Source: a virus
Length of the DNA: 64,000 nt
Virus record (IMG/VR): IMGVR_UViG_3300047498_000060
Span: 1 to 64,000 of that record
Direction: 5' to 3' (one strand)
The notes under the pieces are model-generated. The model had not been told where the DNA came from and did no database searches. It saw nothing but the letters and a program-made list of their open reading frames with translations. The translations under genes and the position numbers were made by a program. Position 1 is the first letter of the stretch, and each line of letters opens with the position of its first letter. This document shows positions 56,483 to 64,000 of the stretch, piece after piece.

Positions 56483-57394
56483 TCAAGGGGCCGTGACAAC
56501 GACATCGAGTGGTTGCCCTAGAATCGGGGCGTAGGGAAAGCTGACGACGCTCCGGTCCGTGCGCTTCAAGACGATCTGCGCGCTCCCCGGTGCTCCGGCC
56601 TGGAGTGTGATCGTTCGTTCACGCTGGTTCAGGATGAAGCCCACGACTCCTTGGTCGGTGGTGCTGTACCGGACGTCTCCGTATGCCGTACCTAGCTCTT
56701 GGCCGTCCGAGGCGAGAACCTGGATGCCGATAGTCTGACTCGTCCCCGCAACCAGTGAGTAGGGTGGAGGCGGATCGAGTACCACCTCCACCACACGCGG
56801 GAAGATGAGGTCCGGCATGTTCACGTTCGGCTGATCAGGCACTGTGATCGTCCGGGTGATGTCTTCCTCTCCCTGGATGGTCACATCGTACTGCGCGTTC
56901 CTGAAGAGGCTGACCTGCGCATACCCTGTCCGGTCGGAGGAGATGACGACGCGTTCCTTCAGGACTGCTGAGCCGTCGACCAGGAGCGGATCGAATTTCG
57001 CCACGAAGTGGATCTGAATACCCTTCTGTGGAGCGCCCGTCATGTCACGGAAGTAACCTGAGGCTACACAGAGACGGATGTCGTTGGCATCCGGCGGCTG
57101 CATGATGGTGCCGACGACGTTGAACTCGTTCGCTACCGGAGGTATGGGCGCCGAAACGACCTGAAGGTACTGCGGCAAGGCGAACGATGTCCCGAACCGG
57201 TAAGCGCGCAGCTGGTACGTGGTGCTAGGAGCCGTTACAGGCAGAAGAAAACCGACGTGACCGTTCACATCGGTCGCCCCCATCGTGAAGGCCTGCGTCC
57301 CATCCTGGGACAGAATCTTGACGACCGCCCCAGCGAGTGGGTTCGCGTTCGGTGTCGAATCAAGCAGAAAAATATCGACCGATTCAAACGTCAC
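56483..57394 (-). CDS. Virion protein with Ig-like domains (303 aa)
   Basis: GTG 57394. N-terminal domain (AGAVVKILSQDGTQAF, TDVNGHVGFLLP) looks like a carboxypeptidase-regulatory/transthyretin-like sandwich. A second (KERVVISSDRTGYAQVSLFR) is similar. The last 100 residues (IGIQVLASDGQELGTAYGDV) resemble a bacterial Ig-like repeat. Structural role in tail or head decoration. Confidence 0.68.
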   Translation of the reverse strand: MTFESVDIFLLDSTPNANPLAGAVVKILSQDGTQAFTMGATDVNGHVGFLLPVTAPSTTYQLRAYRFGTSFALPQYLQVVSAPIPPVANEFNVVGTIMQPPDANDIRLCVASGYFRDMTGAPQKGIQIHFVAKFDPLLVDGSAVLKERVVISSDRTGYAQVSLFRNAQYDVTIQGEEDITRTITVPDQPNVNMPDLIFPRVVEVVLDPPPPYSLVAGTSQTIGIQVLASDGQELGTAYGDVRYSTTDQGVVGFILNQRERTITLQAGAPGSAQIVLKRTDRSVVSFPYAPILGQPLDVVVTAP

Positions 57395-57599
57395 GGGGCA
57401 CCTGTTCTGACAGTCGCTGTATTAGCCCCATCGTCATGTTCCGACAAGAACCATCGGGCATCGCAGGAAAGATGTCCAGGTAGACTTGAAGGGCTCGAAG
57501 AACGGCGAGAGCCTCCGCCTTCCGTCCTGGCTGGCTCTCCAGGTCTTTCGCGATAGCGAAGCAGTGCCGGAACACGTCCTTGGTCTGCTGGGACGACAT
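57384..57599 (-). CDS. Hypothetical protein (71 aa)
   Basis: ATG 57599 behind GAGGTGC. MSSQQTKDVFRHCFAIAKDL, all-helical. Small gene between two virion proteins; could be a chaperone. Confidence 0.6.
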   Translation of the reverse strand: MSSQQTKDVFRHCFAIAKDLESQPGRKAEALAVLRALQVYLDIFPAMPDGSCRNMTMGLIQRLSEQVPRDV

Positions 57600-57634
57600 G
57601 AGCACCTCACTTCGGCCGGTTCTTACGCGTGCGC

Positions 57635-58639
57635 CTAGAAACTCCTGCGTACGGCAAAGTCTAGTTGCCGTGCCTGCACGGTGAACAAGTCGTCCTTCCC
57701 CGTGGAGGGACTGAGCAGATCCAGCGTCAGAATCGAAGGGTCGTTCGGAATGCAGACATCGCGGGCGAGCGCGGTCCCCCCGATGGCCACCGTGACCTTG
57801 ACGCCACGAGTCAGAAGGATCTGGGCGCGCCCTGTACGGTCGGTGAGGAGCTTGGTGCTGCCCCCGAGAATGGTCGTGCCTCCCACCTGAAGCCCCTGCG
57901 TATCTGCGGTGCTGATGAGAACCTCCTGGTTGACTGAGGGATTCCCGCTGGAATCCGCGAGCTGCACGAAGCAGGCAACCAGTCGATTTGCGTTGAAGAG
58001 TGGCGCGTTTGGCCCCTGGAGAGGGAGGCTGAAGTCGCTGCCGAGGCGCTTGGTCGAGTTCCAGAAGCGGGTCTCATAGAAGAACTCGGGGCTCCCGAAG
58101 GCGTCGACGAAGCCATACTGGGCCTGCTGTGGGACCAGCAGAATGCGGGCGTCTTGGCCGTAGGCGATGGACTCAAAGCCAGTGACTGCTAGCCCAAGGA
58201 AGGGCGCAGCCTGCCCGCCGGTGCACTGCAGGGAGGTGATGGCTCCCGCGCGCTTGGTCTGCACCACGAGAGTGGGACCTGACGAGTAGCTAATGAGAAA
58301 GTTCGAGGCTGCCGTAGCGACCGCTGCGACAACTGAGGCCATGGAGACGAACCCCGAGCCCGGGATGACTACCGAGACGGGGTACTGGTCCATGGCCAGG
58401 AACTGGAGGTCGAGCCCACCCACATTGACCAGCTGGGCACCGTTGTCGGGAGCTCCCGCGAAGTTGAGCGGGAGAGATGCTGGCGCCCAGGTGTCTCCGT
58501 GTAGGGCCTCGTAAGGCCCCTCGGGAGTCTGCCTGGAACGCCAGACTTCAAGGCGGTCGTACCCCTGCCAGCTTGCCGGCTCGAACACGAAGTTGAGCGG
58601 GAGCTGCTGAGTGATGACAGGGGACGACCGGCGCGTCAT
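57635..58639 (-). CDS. Virion structural protein (334 aa)
   Basis: PLNFVFEPASWQGYDRLEVW, then beta-rich to about 240 and a C-terminal Ig-like unit (VNQEVLISTADTQGLQVGGT, LLTDRTGRAQILLTRGVKVT) like that of the 303-residue neighbour. Probably a head or tail structural protein. Confidence 0.66.
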   Translation of the reverse strand: MTRRSSPVITQQLPLNFVFEPASWQGYDRLEVWRSRQTPEGPYEALHGDTWAPASLPLNFAGAPDNGAQLVNVGGLDLQFLAMDQYPVSVVIPGSGFVSMASVVAAVATAASNFLISYSSGPTLVVQTKRAGAITSLQCTGGQAAPFLGLAVTGFESIAYGQDARILLVPQQAQYGFVDAFGSPEFFYETRFWNSTKRLGSDFSLPLQGPNAPLFNANRLVACFVQLADSSGNPSVNQEVLISTADTQGLQVGGTTILGGSTKLLTDRTGRAQILLTRGVKVTVAIGGTALARDVCIPNDPSILTLDLLSPSTGKDDLFTVQARQLDFAVRRSF

Positions 58640-59025
58640 GGGGCCGCCATTTCGACGGGTTCCACCACGACAGGGGGAGAGAGCTCAGCCTCAAGCTCGG
58701 TAGGGGTCGACGGCGCCGCGGGCGCGGCAGGTGATGGGCGCGGCGGGAGAGAGGGCACCATGATCGTTCCGTCCTCCTTCAGCTGCGTGCCGGGCCCAAG
58801 CGGGACCTTGTACTTCAGCTGCATCTGCGCCTGTAGTGTGACGAGCTGGTTGTTCACCTCTCGGCGCAACGCGTCGGCGTCTCGCAACGAGACTGCGGCC
58901 AGGTCGTACGTTTTCTGCGCGTTCACGAGTCGAAGAGCCGCGTTCTCCAGACGGAGGCGGTCCCCTTCTTCGATCTTCACGCCGCTGGGCACGAGTGGCC
59001 CAGATACCTGCATGCTTTCGTTCAT
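58636..59025 (-). CDS. Coiled-coil and Pro-rich protein (129 aa)
   Basis: ATG 59025. LRLENAALRLVNAQKTYDLA and LRREVNNQLVTLQAQMQLKY are helices, then a Pro/Ala tail. In the virion block; role unknown. Confidence 0.62.
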   Translation of the reverse strand: MNESMQVSGPLVPSGVKIEEGDRLRLENAALRLVNAQKTYDLAAVSLRDADALRREVNNQLVTLQAQMQLKYKVPLGPGTQLKEDGTIMVPSLPPRPSPAAPAAPSTPTELEAELSPPVVVEPVEMAAP

Positions 59026-59060
59026 GTAGCTCCCATTGTCCCGCGTGCGCTGTGAGCCCG

Positions 59061-59282
59061 TCAACTTCCCCCGGTGAGGAAGTCGCTGATGGAGCTCACA
59101 ACGAGCGCGGATGTTGTGTCGACCGCGGATTTCGGAAGAGATGCAGAACCGGTGCGGCCGGTGAGGATGTTCTGCAACACGGTGACCTGGTTGTTGATGG
59201 TCGTGGTCTGGGAGGTAGCCCAGGCCTTTGTCGCTGCGACCAGGGCGTCGAGACGGGCGTCACGGGCTGCTGCATCGGCCAT
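59061..59282 (-). CDS. Hypothetical protein (73 aa)
   Basis: MADAAARDARLDALVAATKA then a Thr/Asn/Ser-rich helix. No strong ribosome-binding site. No family recognised. Confidence 0.55.
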   Translation of the reverse strand: MADAAARDARLDALVAATKAWATSQTTTINNQVTVLQNILTGRTGSASLPKSAVDTTSALVVSSISDFLTGGS

Positions 59283-59286
59283 GGAA

Positions 59287-59688
59287 CTAGTCTACCTCAG
59301 TTTTCGCCTTGCGCGCGTTCGGACATCCGCGCTCGTGGGTGGCGACGTTGTTCACGACAAGTGATGCGCACTGCGAGCACCTGACGTGGATAGCCTCATC
59401 ATCATCCGACCAGGAGCTTTGGTCGAAGCCTTGTTTTCTTAGCTGCTCGAGGCGGTTCATTTCTTCTGCCAATCCTTGGGGAGGAAACCGCCTCGCGAGA
59501 TCCAATCGTCGAGCGACTCGAAGGCGTCGGCCAGGTGACGCCTTCTTCTTGTCTGGGTCCTTCGCTGTGCGTGCCGCCGTAGCAGCGCAGACGCAGCCCT
59601 TACACCAAGGGAATAGCCCATCGGGTCTTCGCTTGTCCTTGGGGAATGGGCCGGTGCTGCCGCACTTTGTACACCGCTTCTCAAGCAT
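59287..59688 (-). CDS. Two zinc-ribbon protein, HNH-associated type (133 aa)
   Basis: CTKCGSTGPFPKDKRRPDGL FPWCKGC resembles the Cys-rich start of phage HNH/endonuclease VII-like proteins. A second Cys site is VRCSQCASLVVNNVATHERG then CP. No HNH catalytic His is seen. Confidence 0.6.
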   Translation of the reverse strand: MLEKRCTKCGSTGPFPKDKRRPDGLFPWCKGCVCAATAARTAKDPDKKKASPGRRLRVARRLDLARRFPPQGLAEEMNRLEQLRKQGFDQSSWSDDDEAIHVRCSQCASLVVNNVATHERGCPNARKAKTEVD

Positions 59689-60847
59689 CAACAGAACCTA
59701 GCGCTCCTGCTAGAAGCTTTCCAGCCTCCCGTTGTAGTTCCAGCTTACGATCCTGATCCTCCGTCTTCGTGGCCACGATACCCAGCGCCGCCGCTGCCCA
59801 GTACGCATTCGGTACGCGAGCGCCGTCCGGGTCGTAGCTCACAGGAGGCAGATCCATGATCCCGCCGTGGTCTGCCTCTTGCTGTAGCCACACAAGGTCG
59901 CTCTTGGTCAAAACGCCAGCCAAACGACCGCGTAACTTTGCCCATGGGATCTTTTCTTCGTGAGCAACGCGCAACGCAAGGAGCATGCGTTCCATTGTTT
60001 TCTCTGACAACTGAGCCGTTACGGCATCGCGGATAGCGGACGCCTGCGCAATCACTTCCTTGCGGGCTGTATCGTCGCTGATCTCGAGGTCGCTGTCCGT
60101 GATGATGCTGCCTAGATGAACACGGCTGATTGTTTCATCCAACACCGCACTCGTGCCTGTTTTGATCCGCCACACAGTTTGGCAGACAGAAAGCTTGCCT
60201 GCCCCAAAGTCCGAGTTTCCCCACTCGACACCGATAGCCACATGTTCACCCGGAAACGCCTCGAAAACCATCGGCATCAAGCACTTGAGCGAGCAACGTA
60301 CTGGCGAACTCGTGGCTTCGACAGGCTTGGCCCCCGCTTCCGTGCAGGCGCTAATAAAAGCGCGCAGCAGCGGTGCGCTAGCTAGGTGCCTGTTGTACCT
60401 CTGGCTCAAGAATCCGCGAAGCTCGTCGTTGACCGTGCGATGGAGGAAGCGCGCGGGCGCACCGCTGCGGTCCTTGAACTCCTGCATGGAGAAGAGCTCG
60501 CGCAGGTTGTTCGCGAGGAGGTGCAGACGCGGGAGCTTCTCCTCTGCGCGGGGCGGCGTCAACAGGCTGTTCGTGAAGTTCATCGGCATCGTAGCCTTCT
60601 GACACAGCTGGCCCAGGGCATGGCGGTGGATGCCCACGTCCTTCGAGCCGTCGTACCGGATGCGCAGGCTCTCGATTACGCCGCTCACGAAGAACGTCAT
60701 CCTCTCGACGGGCACCAGCTTGTCGACGATGAGCGTGTTCGCCACCACCGTGACCAGTGCGTCCTCCTGGAGCTTACCCGCGGCGAACCGCTTCATGAGG
60801 TCGTTCTGCGATTTCTCGTACGTGTCGAACAATCCTACTTGTTGCAT
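59681..60847 (-). CDS. DUF932-like protein (388 aa)
   Basis: ATG 60847 behind TAGGAGAG. VNDELRGFLSQRYNRHLASA, then GVEWGNSDFGAGKLSVCQTV WRIKTGTSA match the DUF932/phage-plasmid-like family, which occurs next to replication genes. Function unknown. A strong hairpin terminator lies in its leader. Confidence 0.68.
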   Translation of the reverse strand: MQQVGLFDTYEKSQNDLMKRFAAGKLQEDALVTVVANTLIVDKLVPVERMTFFVSGVIESLRIRYDGSKDVGIHRHALGQLCQKATMPMNFTNSLLTPPRAEEKLPRLHLLANNLRELFSMQEFKDRSGAPARFLHRTVNDELRGFLSQRYNRHLASAPLLRAFISACTEAGAKPVEATSSPVRCSLKCLMPMVFEAFPGEHVAIGVEWGNSDFGAGKLSVCQTVWRIKTGTSAVLDETISRVHLGSIITDSDLEISDDTARKEVIAQASAIRDAVTAQLSEKTMERMLLALRVAHEEKIPWAKLRGRLAGVLTKSDLVWLQQEADHGGIMDLPPVSYDPDGARVPNAYWAAAALGIVATKTEDQDRKLELQREAGKLLAGALGSVDA

Positions 60848-60853
60848 CGCTCT

Positions 60854-60896
60854 CCTAAAAAGAAAGCGGCGCACCCGGGTTAGCCGGATGCGCCGC
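60854..60896 (-). terminator. Strong intrinsic terminator in the leader of the DUF932-like gene
   Basis: Minus strand GCGGCGCATCCGG-CTAA-CCCGGGTGCGCCGC (13-bp stem) then TTTCTTTTTAGG, which abuts the AGGAGAG ribosome-binding site. Confidence 0.85.
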
Positions 60897-60920
60897 GGGT
60901 AGAACGCCGTACTGGCGTTA

Positions 60921-60933
60921 CAGACCTTGTACC
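60921..60933 (-). promoter_or_regulatory. Promoter-like element I (partial match)
   Basis: Minus strand GGTACAAGGTCTG directly after the stop at 60934. Only the downstream half matches; no TGGAGG. Confidence 0.35.
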
Positions 60934-61200
60934 TTACTTCTTTCTCTTCTTGTAGCGCGTCGCGATCTGCTCACCCTGCTGGCGCACAGTGATGAGGAAG
61001 AGGCGGAAAGCGTACGCGTCCTCCTCGTTCTTGAAGTAGGCGATGAAGGCGTCGTCCTCATCCCAGACCCCCCACCAGCCTTCGGGCCATACATCAGCGA
61101 TGTCTACGGTTAGGCACTCTTCGCGTTCGGAAGGCTCAGCTACTCCAACGCCTTCTTCAAGTAGATACTCAAGGTGATGCCTTCGCGGCAGCTCTCTCAT
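60934..61200 (-). CDS. Hypothetical protein (88 aa)
   Basis: MRELPRRHHLEYLLEEGVGV, then Trp-rich VWPEGWWGVWDEDDAFIAYF and a Lys tail. ATGA overlap with the upstream stop. No family recognised. Confidence 0.63.
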   Translation of the reverse strand: MRELPRRHHLEYLLEEGVGVAEPSEREECLTVDIADVWPEGWWGVWDEDDAFIAYFKNEEDAYAFRLFLITVRQQGEQIATRYKKRKK

Positions 61201-61433
61201 GCCTGACCTACGACCTGCTTCTTGCCGAAGATCGTGTCCCAGTTACTCCGGTACTGCGGGGTCGCCACCTGCGCAGGACCGTCGCTTGTCGCCGCGTTCT
61301 CCGCCTCATGTCCGTCGATGGCGTCAGCGAACTCCGTGAACAACGCCTTGGCAGGACACTCGTCCTGGTGCACGGCAGCTTCTCGTCTCAGAACTGCGGC
61401 TACGGGATGCTCTTTCTTCTTGTCGTCACTCAT
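61197..61433 (-). CDS. Hypothetical protein (78 aa)
   Basis: MSDDKKKEHPVAAVLRREAA, one helix, then disordered end with YRSNWDTIFGKKQ. Overlaps the sigma-factor stop by 8 bp. Confidence 0.62.
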   Translation of the reverse strand: MSDDKKKEHPVAAVLRREAAVHQDECPAKALFTEFADAIDGHEAENAATSDGPAQVATPQYRSNWDTIFGKKQVVGQA

Positions 61434-62265
61434 TCGCCTGCCCTGGGTTCAGCTTCTTCATCAGGATGACACCCATCTGCGTCTTCATGCGTGCGATCTG
61501 GCTGTCAGACTTGCCCATCTTCTTCGCGAGGGCGCCGGTGCGCGTGATCTTGGGGTGGTCGTTCTTTCCGAAGGTGTAGTTGAACAGTGTGTGCATGTCC
61601 GGCTTATTTGGGAAGAGAGTGTGCAGGGTGTTGGCGGCGAGCTCGAGCTGCTGCTCCTCGAACGCGCGTCCCCCAACGTTGGAACCGGGGGTGTAGTCGA
61701 ACTCCTCGGCGCCGGCGAACATGCCTGCGGGGATGTCTCGACGCTGCGCCTTCTGGATCTCTCCGATGAGCTTCGGCGTCAGCTTCCGGAAGTCGTGGTC
61801 CGGGTCACGCAGCATGTGCGTGTGGATCTCGTCATTCGTCGGCTCGCGCCCGAGCTCGTCGAGCAATGCGTCCTTTGCCCGGTTGATGTGCCCGATGTAC
61901 CTGGCCTTCTCCTCGGGGATGTAGCCGGTGTTCTGGTGCTTGTTGTTGTAGCGCTGCACCTTGATGAGGTGGTTCTCGACGTGCGTATTGAGCGCAGCAC
62001 CCTTCGTCGGATCGTACGTCCTGAATGCCTCTATGGCGTGCTTCTGGAGCTGGGAGCGGAACGCGCTCTCCGGCACCATCGGGGCCTTCCAGGTCGAGAC
62101 TTTCCTAGTGAAGACTGGTGCGTAGAGCTTGAGGAGTGGATCGAGATCCGTCGGCTTCTGACCGTTCTCTTTCCACTTCTGCCACAACGTGAGCTCGTGC
62201 TGCTTACGTGCTGATGGGGCCCCGGCCTCTTTCGAGCCCAGGTACTCACTGAGCGGATTGCTCAT
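61426..62265 (-). CDS. Sigma-70-family RNA polymerase sigma factor, phage type
   Basis: 279 residues from ATG 62265; longer frame rejected for overlap. Region 2-like core FRTYDPTKGAALNTHVENHL (81-100) and IKVQRYNNKHQN; region 3-like YIPEEKARYIGHINRAKDAL and LDELGREPTNDEIHTHM (136-151); region 4-like helix-turn-helix ITRTGALAKKMGKSDSQIAR (240-259). This layout matches the sigma-like proteins of many large phages. It would redirect host RNA polymerase to phage promoters, plausibly the repeated elements in this window. Confidence 0.8.
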   Translation of the reverse strand: MSNPLSEYLGSKEAGAPSARKQHELTLWQKWKENGQKPTDLDPLLKLYAPVFTRKVSTWKAPMVPESAFRSQLQKHAIEAFRTYDPTKGAALNTHVENHLIKVQRYNNKHQNTGYIPEEKARYIGHINRAKDALLDELGREPTNDEIHTHMLRDPDHDFRKLTPKLIGEIQKAQRRDIPAGMFAGAEEFDYTPGSNVGGRAFEEQQLELAANTLHTLFPNKPDMHTLFNYTFGKNDHPKITRTGALAKKMGKSDSQIARMKTQMGVILMKKLNPGQANE

Positions 62266-62275
62266 GGGAATCCTT

Positions 62276-62683
62276 CTAGCGGTGACCCACGACGCGCATG
62301 ACAGCATCGGTGAGGGTCTCGCTTGCATCCTTCTCGGAATGCTCCGCCACGGGCAAACGCCCACGCTGGAGGAGCGGACTGTGCGGATGGCCGTCGCGAG
62401 CGTTCTCGAAGAGCTCGGACATCAGGGCCTGCGCGGGGGAAGCCGAGGTGCCGGGCGAGTCGAAGAGGCGCTCGATCATGTCGGCGCGCGTGTCCTTCGC
62501 CGCGCGCATGACGCCCTTGCTGTAGATGTCTGGGTAACCGTTGGCGCCCTCGGGCGGTGCGTCGCCCCAGCGAGCATTCAACGTCCCCGGCTTCCGACCT
62601 TCGGGCTGCTCGTAGACGTTGTTCACGCTGACGTTCGTGTCGTCGAGGTTCGTCTCTGCGGCGTCGGCTTGCTTCTGGGTCAT
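62276..62683 (-). CDS. Hypothetical protein (135 aa)
   Basis: ATG 62683 behind GGAG. MTQKQADAAETNLDDTNVSV..., disordered first half with PGTLNARWGDAPPEGANGYP, helical second half. 10 bp from the sigma-factor start. No family recognised. Confidence 0.62.
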   Translation of the reverse strand: MTQKQADAAETNLDDTNVSVNNVYEQPEGRKPGTLNARWGDAPPEGANGYPDIYSKGVMRAAKDTRADMIERLFDSPGTSASPAQALMSELFENARDGHPHSPLLQRGRLPVAEHSEKDASETLTDAVMRVVGHR

Positions 62684-62712
62684 GGCGGAGCTCCTGCTGG
62701 GATTGTACTCGG

Positions 62713-63162
62713 TCAGGGCGGGGGCTGGTAGGCCCAGGACTTGTTGCGTGCGTCCCAGCGATCGAAGCATGCGCGGCTGCAGAAGGTGTGGCTGCCGTTG
62801 CCGGTCAGGGGGATGAGGCACAGCCGGCAGACCCGCTCCGTCGGCGTCTCGTACATGACGACCTTCCTGGTCTCCTGGTTGTGCAGGTCCTTCTCCTGTG
62901 CGAGCTCGCGCTGCGCCTGGCGAAGCTCCTGCTCCAGCCTCTGGATGGAAGCTCTCATCGCCGCGATGACGGCCTGCTCGAAGTCGCCGGCGTAGAAGCG
63001 GATGTCCTTGTTCAGCCGCGCAACGACCGCTTCCTTCAAGGCCTCGTCGCTGTACTCCCCCTGCAGCGTGACGGCGAGATGCCGGTTCCCGTTCGCCAGC
63101 TCACTCACCTTCACACCGATGCAGTGCATGTCGATGCCCGGCGCGGACCGGTCTTCATTCAT
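62713..63162 (-). CDS. MYM/FCS-type zinc-finger protein (149 aa)
   Basis: ATG 63162 in the end of the upstream gene. First 70 residues fold-like (VKVSELANGNRHLAVTLQGE), coiled coil (RLEQELRQAQRELAQEKDLH), then CRLCLIPLTGNGSHTFCSRA, a FCS-type zinc finger near the C-terminus. Confidence 0.65.
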   Translation of the reverse strand: MNEDRSAPGIDMHCIGVKVSELANGNRHLAVTLQGEYSDEALKEAVVARLNKDIRFYAGDFEQAVIAAMRASIQRLEQELRQAQRELAQEKDLHNQETRKVVMYETPTERVCRLCLIPLTGNGSHTFCSRACFDRWDARNKSWAYQPPP

Positions 63163-63775
63163 GATCAAGTTTCACCTCCAACAATCGTTTGCCTTGTTCC
63201 ACCGCGAAGTCTGGACTGCCGTGCGTGTAGCAGACCTCGAAGAAGGCCTCGCCGATCTTGCGCGCGTTCGCGCAGGTGGGCTCTCGGCCATACGCTTGCG
63301 TAGCTACAACTCCACTCCGCACAGCGAGCAATACAAGCCTCGCTTTCTCCCGCTGCGCATCTGCCAGTTGTCTCGGGCCGCGCTGCTCTTCTCTCGTACC
63401 GAGCTTGAATGTGACGTGTGCAATCATGGCATCGTGGACGATCTGATCGATCTTCCGTACCCAGAACTCGAGGTACTCTGGATCCAGCATGTCGCTACGC
63501 GAGGACATCATGTGGGCTTGCAGGTCCTTGACCTGCATGATCTGCCAGATGTTGCCTGAGACGAAGACCACGTTGAGGAAGAGGTTTGCTGCCATCCTTG
63601 CGCGTTGCTGCGTTCTAGTGAAGACGTGGGGGTTACGTAGCGAGTCCAGGCTCTCCGCCTCCTTCTCCACTGCCCTAACGAGTTCGCGTTGCCTCTCAAA
63701 CGATTCAGAGAAGCTGGTTGTGAAGTGGGCGTCAGATGGAATGAGGGCGCAGTACGCCTCGAGCAGCGGACACAT
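63155..63775 (-). CDS. Hypothetical helical protein (206 aa)
   Basis: ATG 63775 behind GAGGAGG. All helical (FERQRELVRAVEKEAESLDS; LADAQREKARLVLLAVRSGV). A 7-bp hairpin (CGAGGGC/GCCCTCG) lies just before the ribosome-binding site. No family recognised. Confidence 0.65.
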   Translation of the reverse strand: MCPLLEAYCALIPSDAHFTTSFSESFERQRELVRAVEKEAESLDSLRNPHVFTRTQQRARMAANLFLNVVFVSGNIWQIMQVKDLQAHMMSSRSDMLDPEYLEFWVRKIDQIVHDAMIAHVTFKLGTREEQRGPRQLADAQREKARLVLLAVRSGVVATQAYGREPTCANARKIGEAFFEVCYTHGSPDFAVEQGKRLLEVKLDHE

Positions 63776-63823
63776 CGAGAAACCTCCTCGAGGGCAGCGT
63801 AAAGCCCTCGAAGTACTTATCCC

Positions 63824-64000
63824 CTACCCTATGCCGTCCTTGAACGCCCCGGGAATGCCGATGCCGAATTTTGCTCCCTTCGGTTTTGCTATTTGAGCTA
63901 TCGAAGGACCAGGAGGTGGGCTCGCTTTTGGGGCTCCGACCTGCGTAGTCTTCTCGAGCTGCGACGCCGGTGTCAGTCCTGCGATGGCTTCCTTCCGCAT
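63824..64000 (-). CDS. C-terminal part of a gene beyond the right edge
   Basis: 58 codons read from the edge to TAG at 63824: Pro/Ala/Lys-rich ending AKFGIGIPGAFKDGIG. A Met codon falls exactly at the edge, so the true start may be there or further right. No family recognised. Confidence 0.5.
   Translation of the reverse strand: MRKEAIAGLTPASQLEKTTQVGAPKASPPPGPSIAQIAKPKGAKFGIGIPGAFKDGIG

Noticed and set aside
63800-63822. Twelfth promoter-like element (GGGGATAAGTACTTCGAGG on the minus strand)
   Set aside because: ATAAG replaces ACAAG and no upstream box is present; too weak to list.
1-64000. tRNA genes
   Set aside because: Looked for T-loop patterns (GGTTCGAATC-like) on both strands; the few partial matches, such as near 15165, lie inside coding regions without an acceptor stem. 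A tRNAscan run would settle it.

Overview
This window is a GC-rich stretch of a large tailed-phage genome. Nearly every gene lies on the minus strand, and they are packed with ATGA, GTGA or TGATG stop/start overlaps. A gp25-like wedge protein next to a very long baseplate-J-like protein points to a contractile (myovirus-type) tail. Two small proteins have a clear lipobox, which fits a Gram-negative host, but nothing here names the host. I found no rRNA, tRNA, CRISPR array or insertion sequence by reading.

Layout, left to right (the main transcripts run right to left). From 1 to 15.4 kb: virion appendage and baseplate genes. These are a 21-residue-repeat protein cut by the left edge, a tail-appendage protein with a GH5-like glycosidase domain, several lectin-like or Ig-like virion proteins, the J-like protein and the gp25-like wedge protein. 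From 15.5 to 21.4 kb: RNase HII, a HAD nucleotidase, an HNH endonuclease, a MazG-like pyrophosphatase, a DUF1906 endolysin candidate and a DnaQ-like exonuclease. From 23.55 to 24.76 kb: an inverted plus-strand cassette (MazG-like protein and a phage adenine methyltransferase) bounded by two divergent copies of a promoter-like element and a two-way terminator. From 25 to 38.8 kb: many very small genes, including numerous one-zinc-ribbon proteins, a glycosyltransferase, a DnaA-domain-IV-like miniprotein and a 137-residue piece of a family A DNA polymerase. From 38.8 to 42.2 kb: a 1127-residue virion-type protein. From 42 to 55.8 kb: more small genes, an SF2 and an SF1 helicase, a DUF262-like protein, ThyX and a homing-endonuclease remnant. 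From 55.8 to 64 kb: a second virion-protein block, a DUF932-like protein and a sigma-70-family factor.

The most interesting feature is regulatory. At least eleven intergenic sites carry a related element, roughly AACTY, then 15-17 bases, then GGNACAAG, usually followed at once by TGGAGG (the ribosome-binding site) and a start codon. They often sit just downstream of hairpin terminators whose tails share TTCTTAGC. The window also encodes a sigma-70-family protein, so a phage-specific sigma/promoter system with very short leaders is a reasonable inference.

Data-quality warning: at about seven places an ORF runs improperly over the next gene, and adding one base, usually in a G run, restores an exact stop/start overlap. 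These are treated as probable base-calling losses or real frameshifts, and the affected entries say so.
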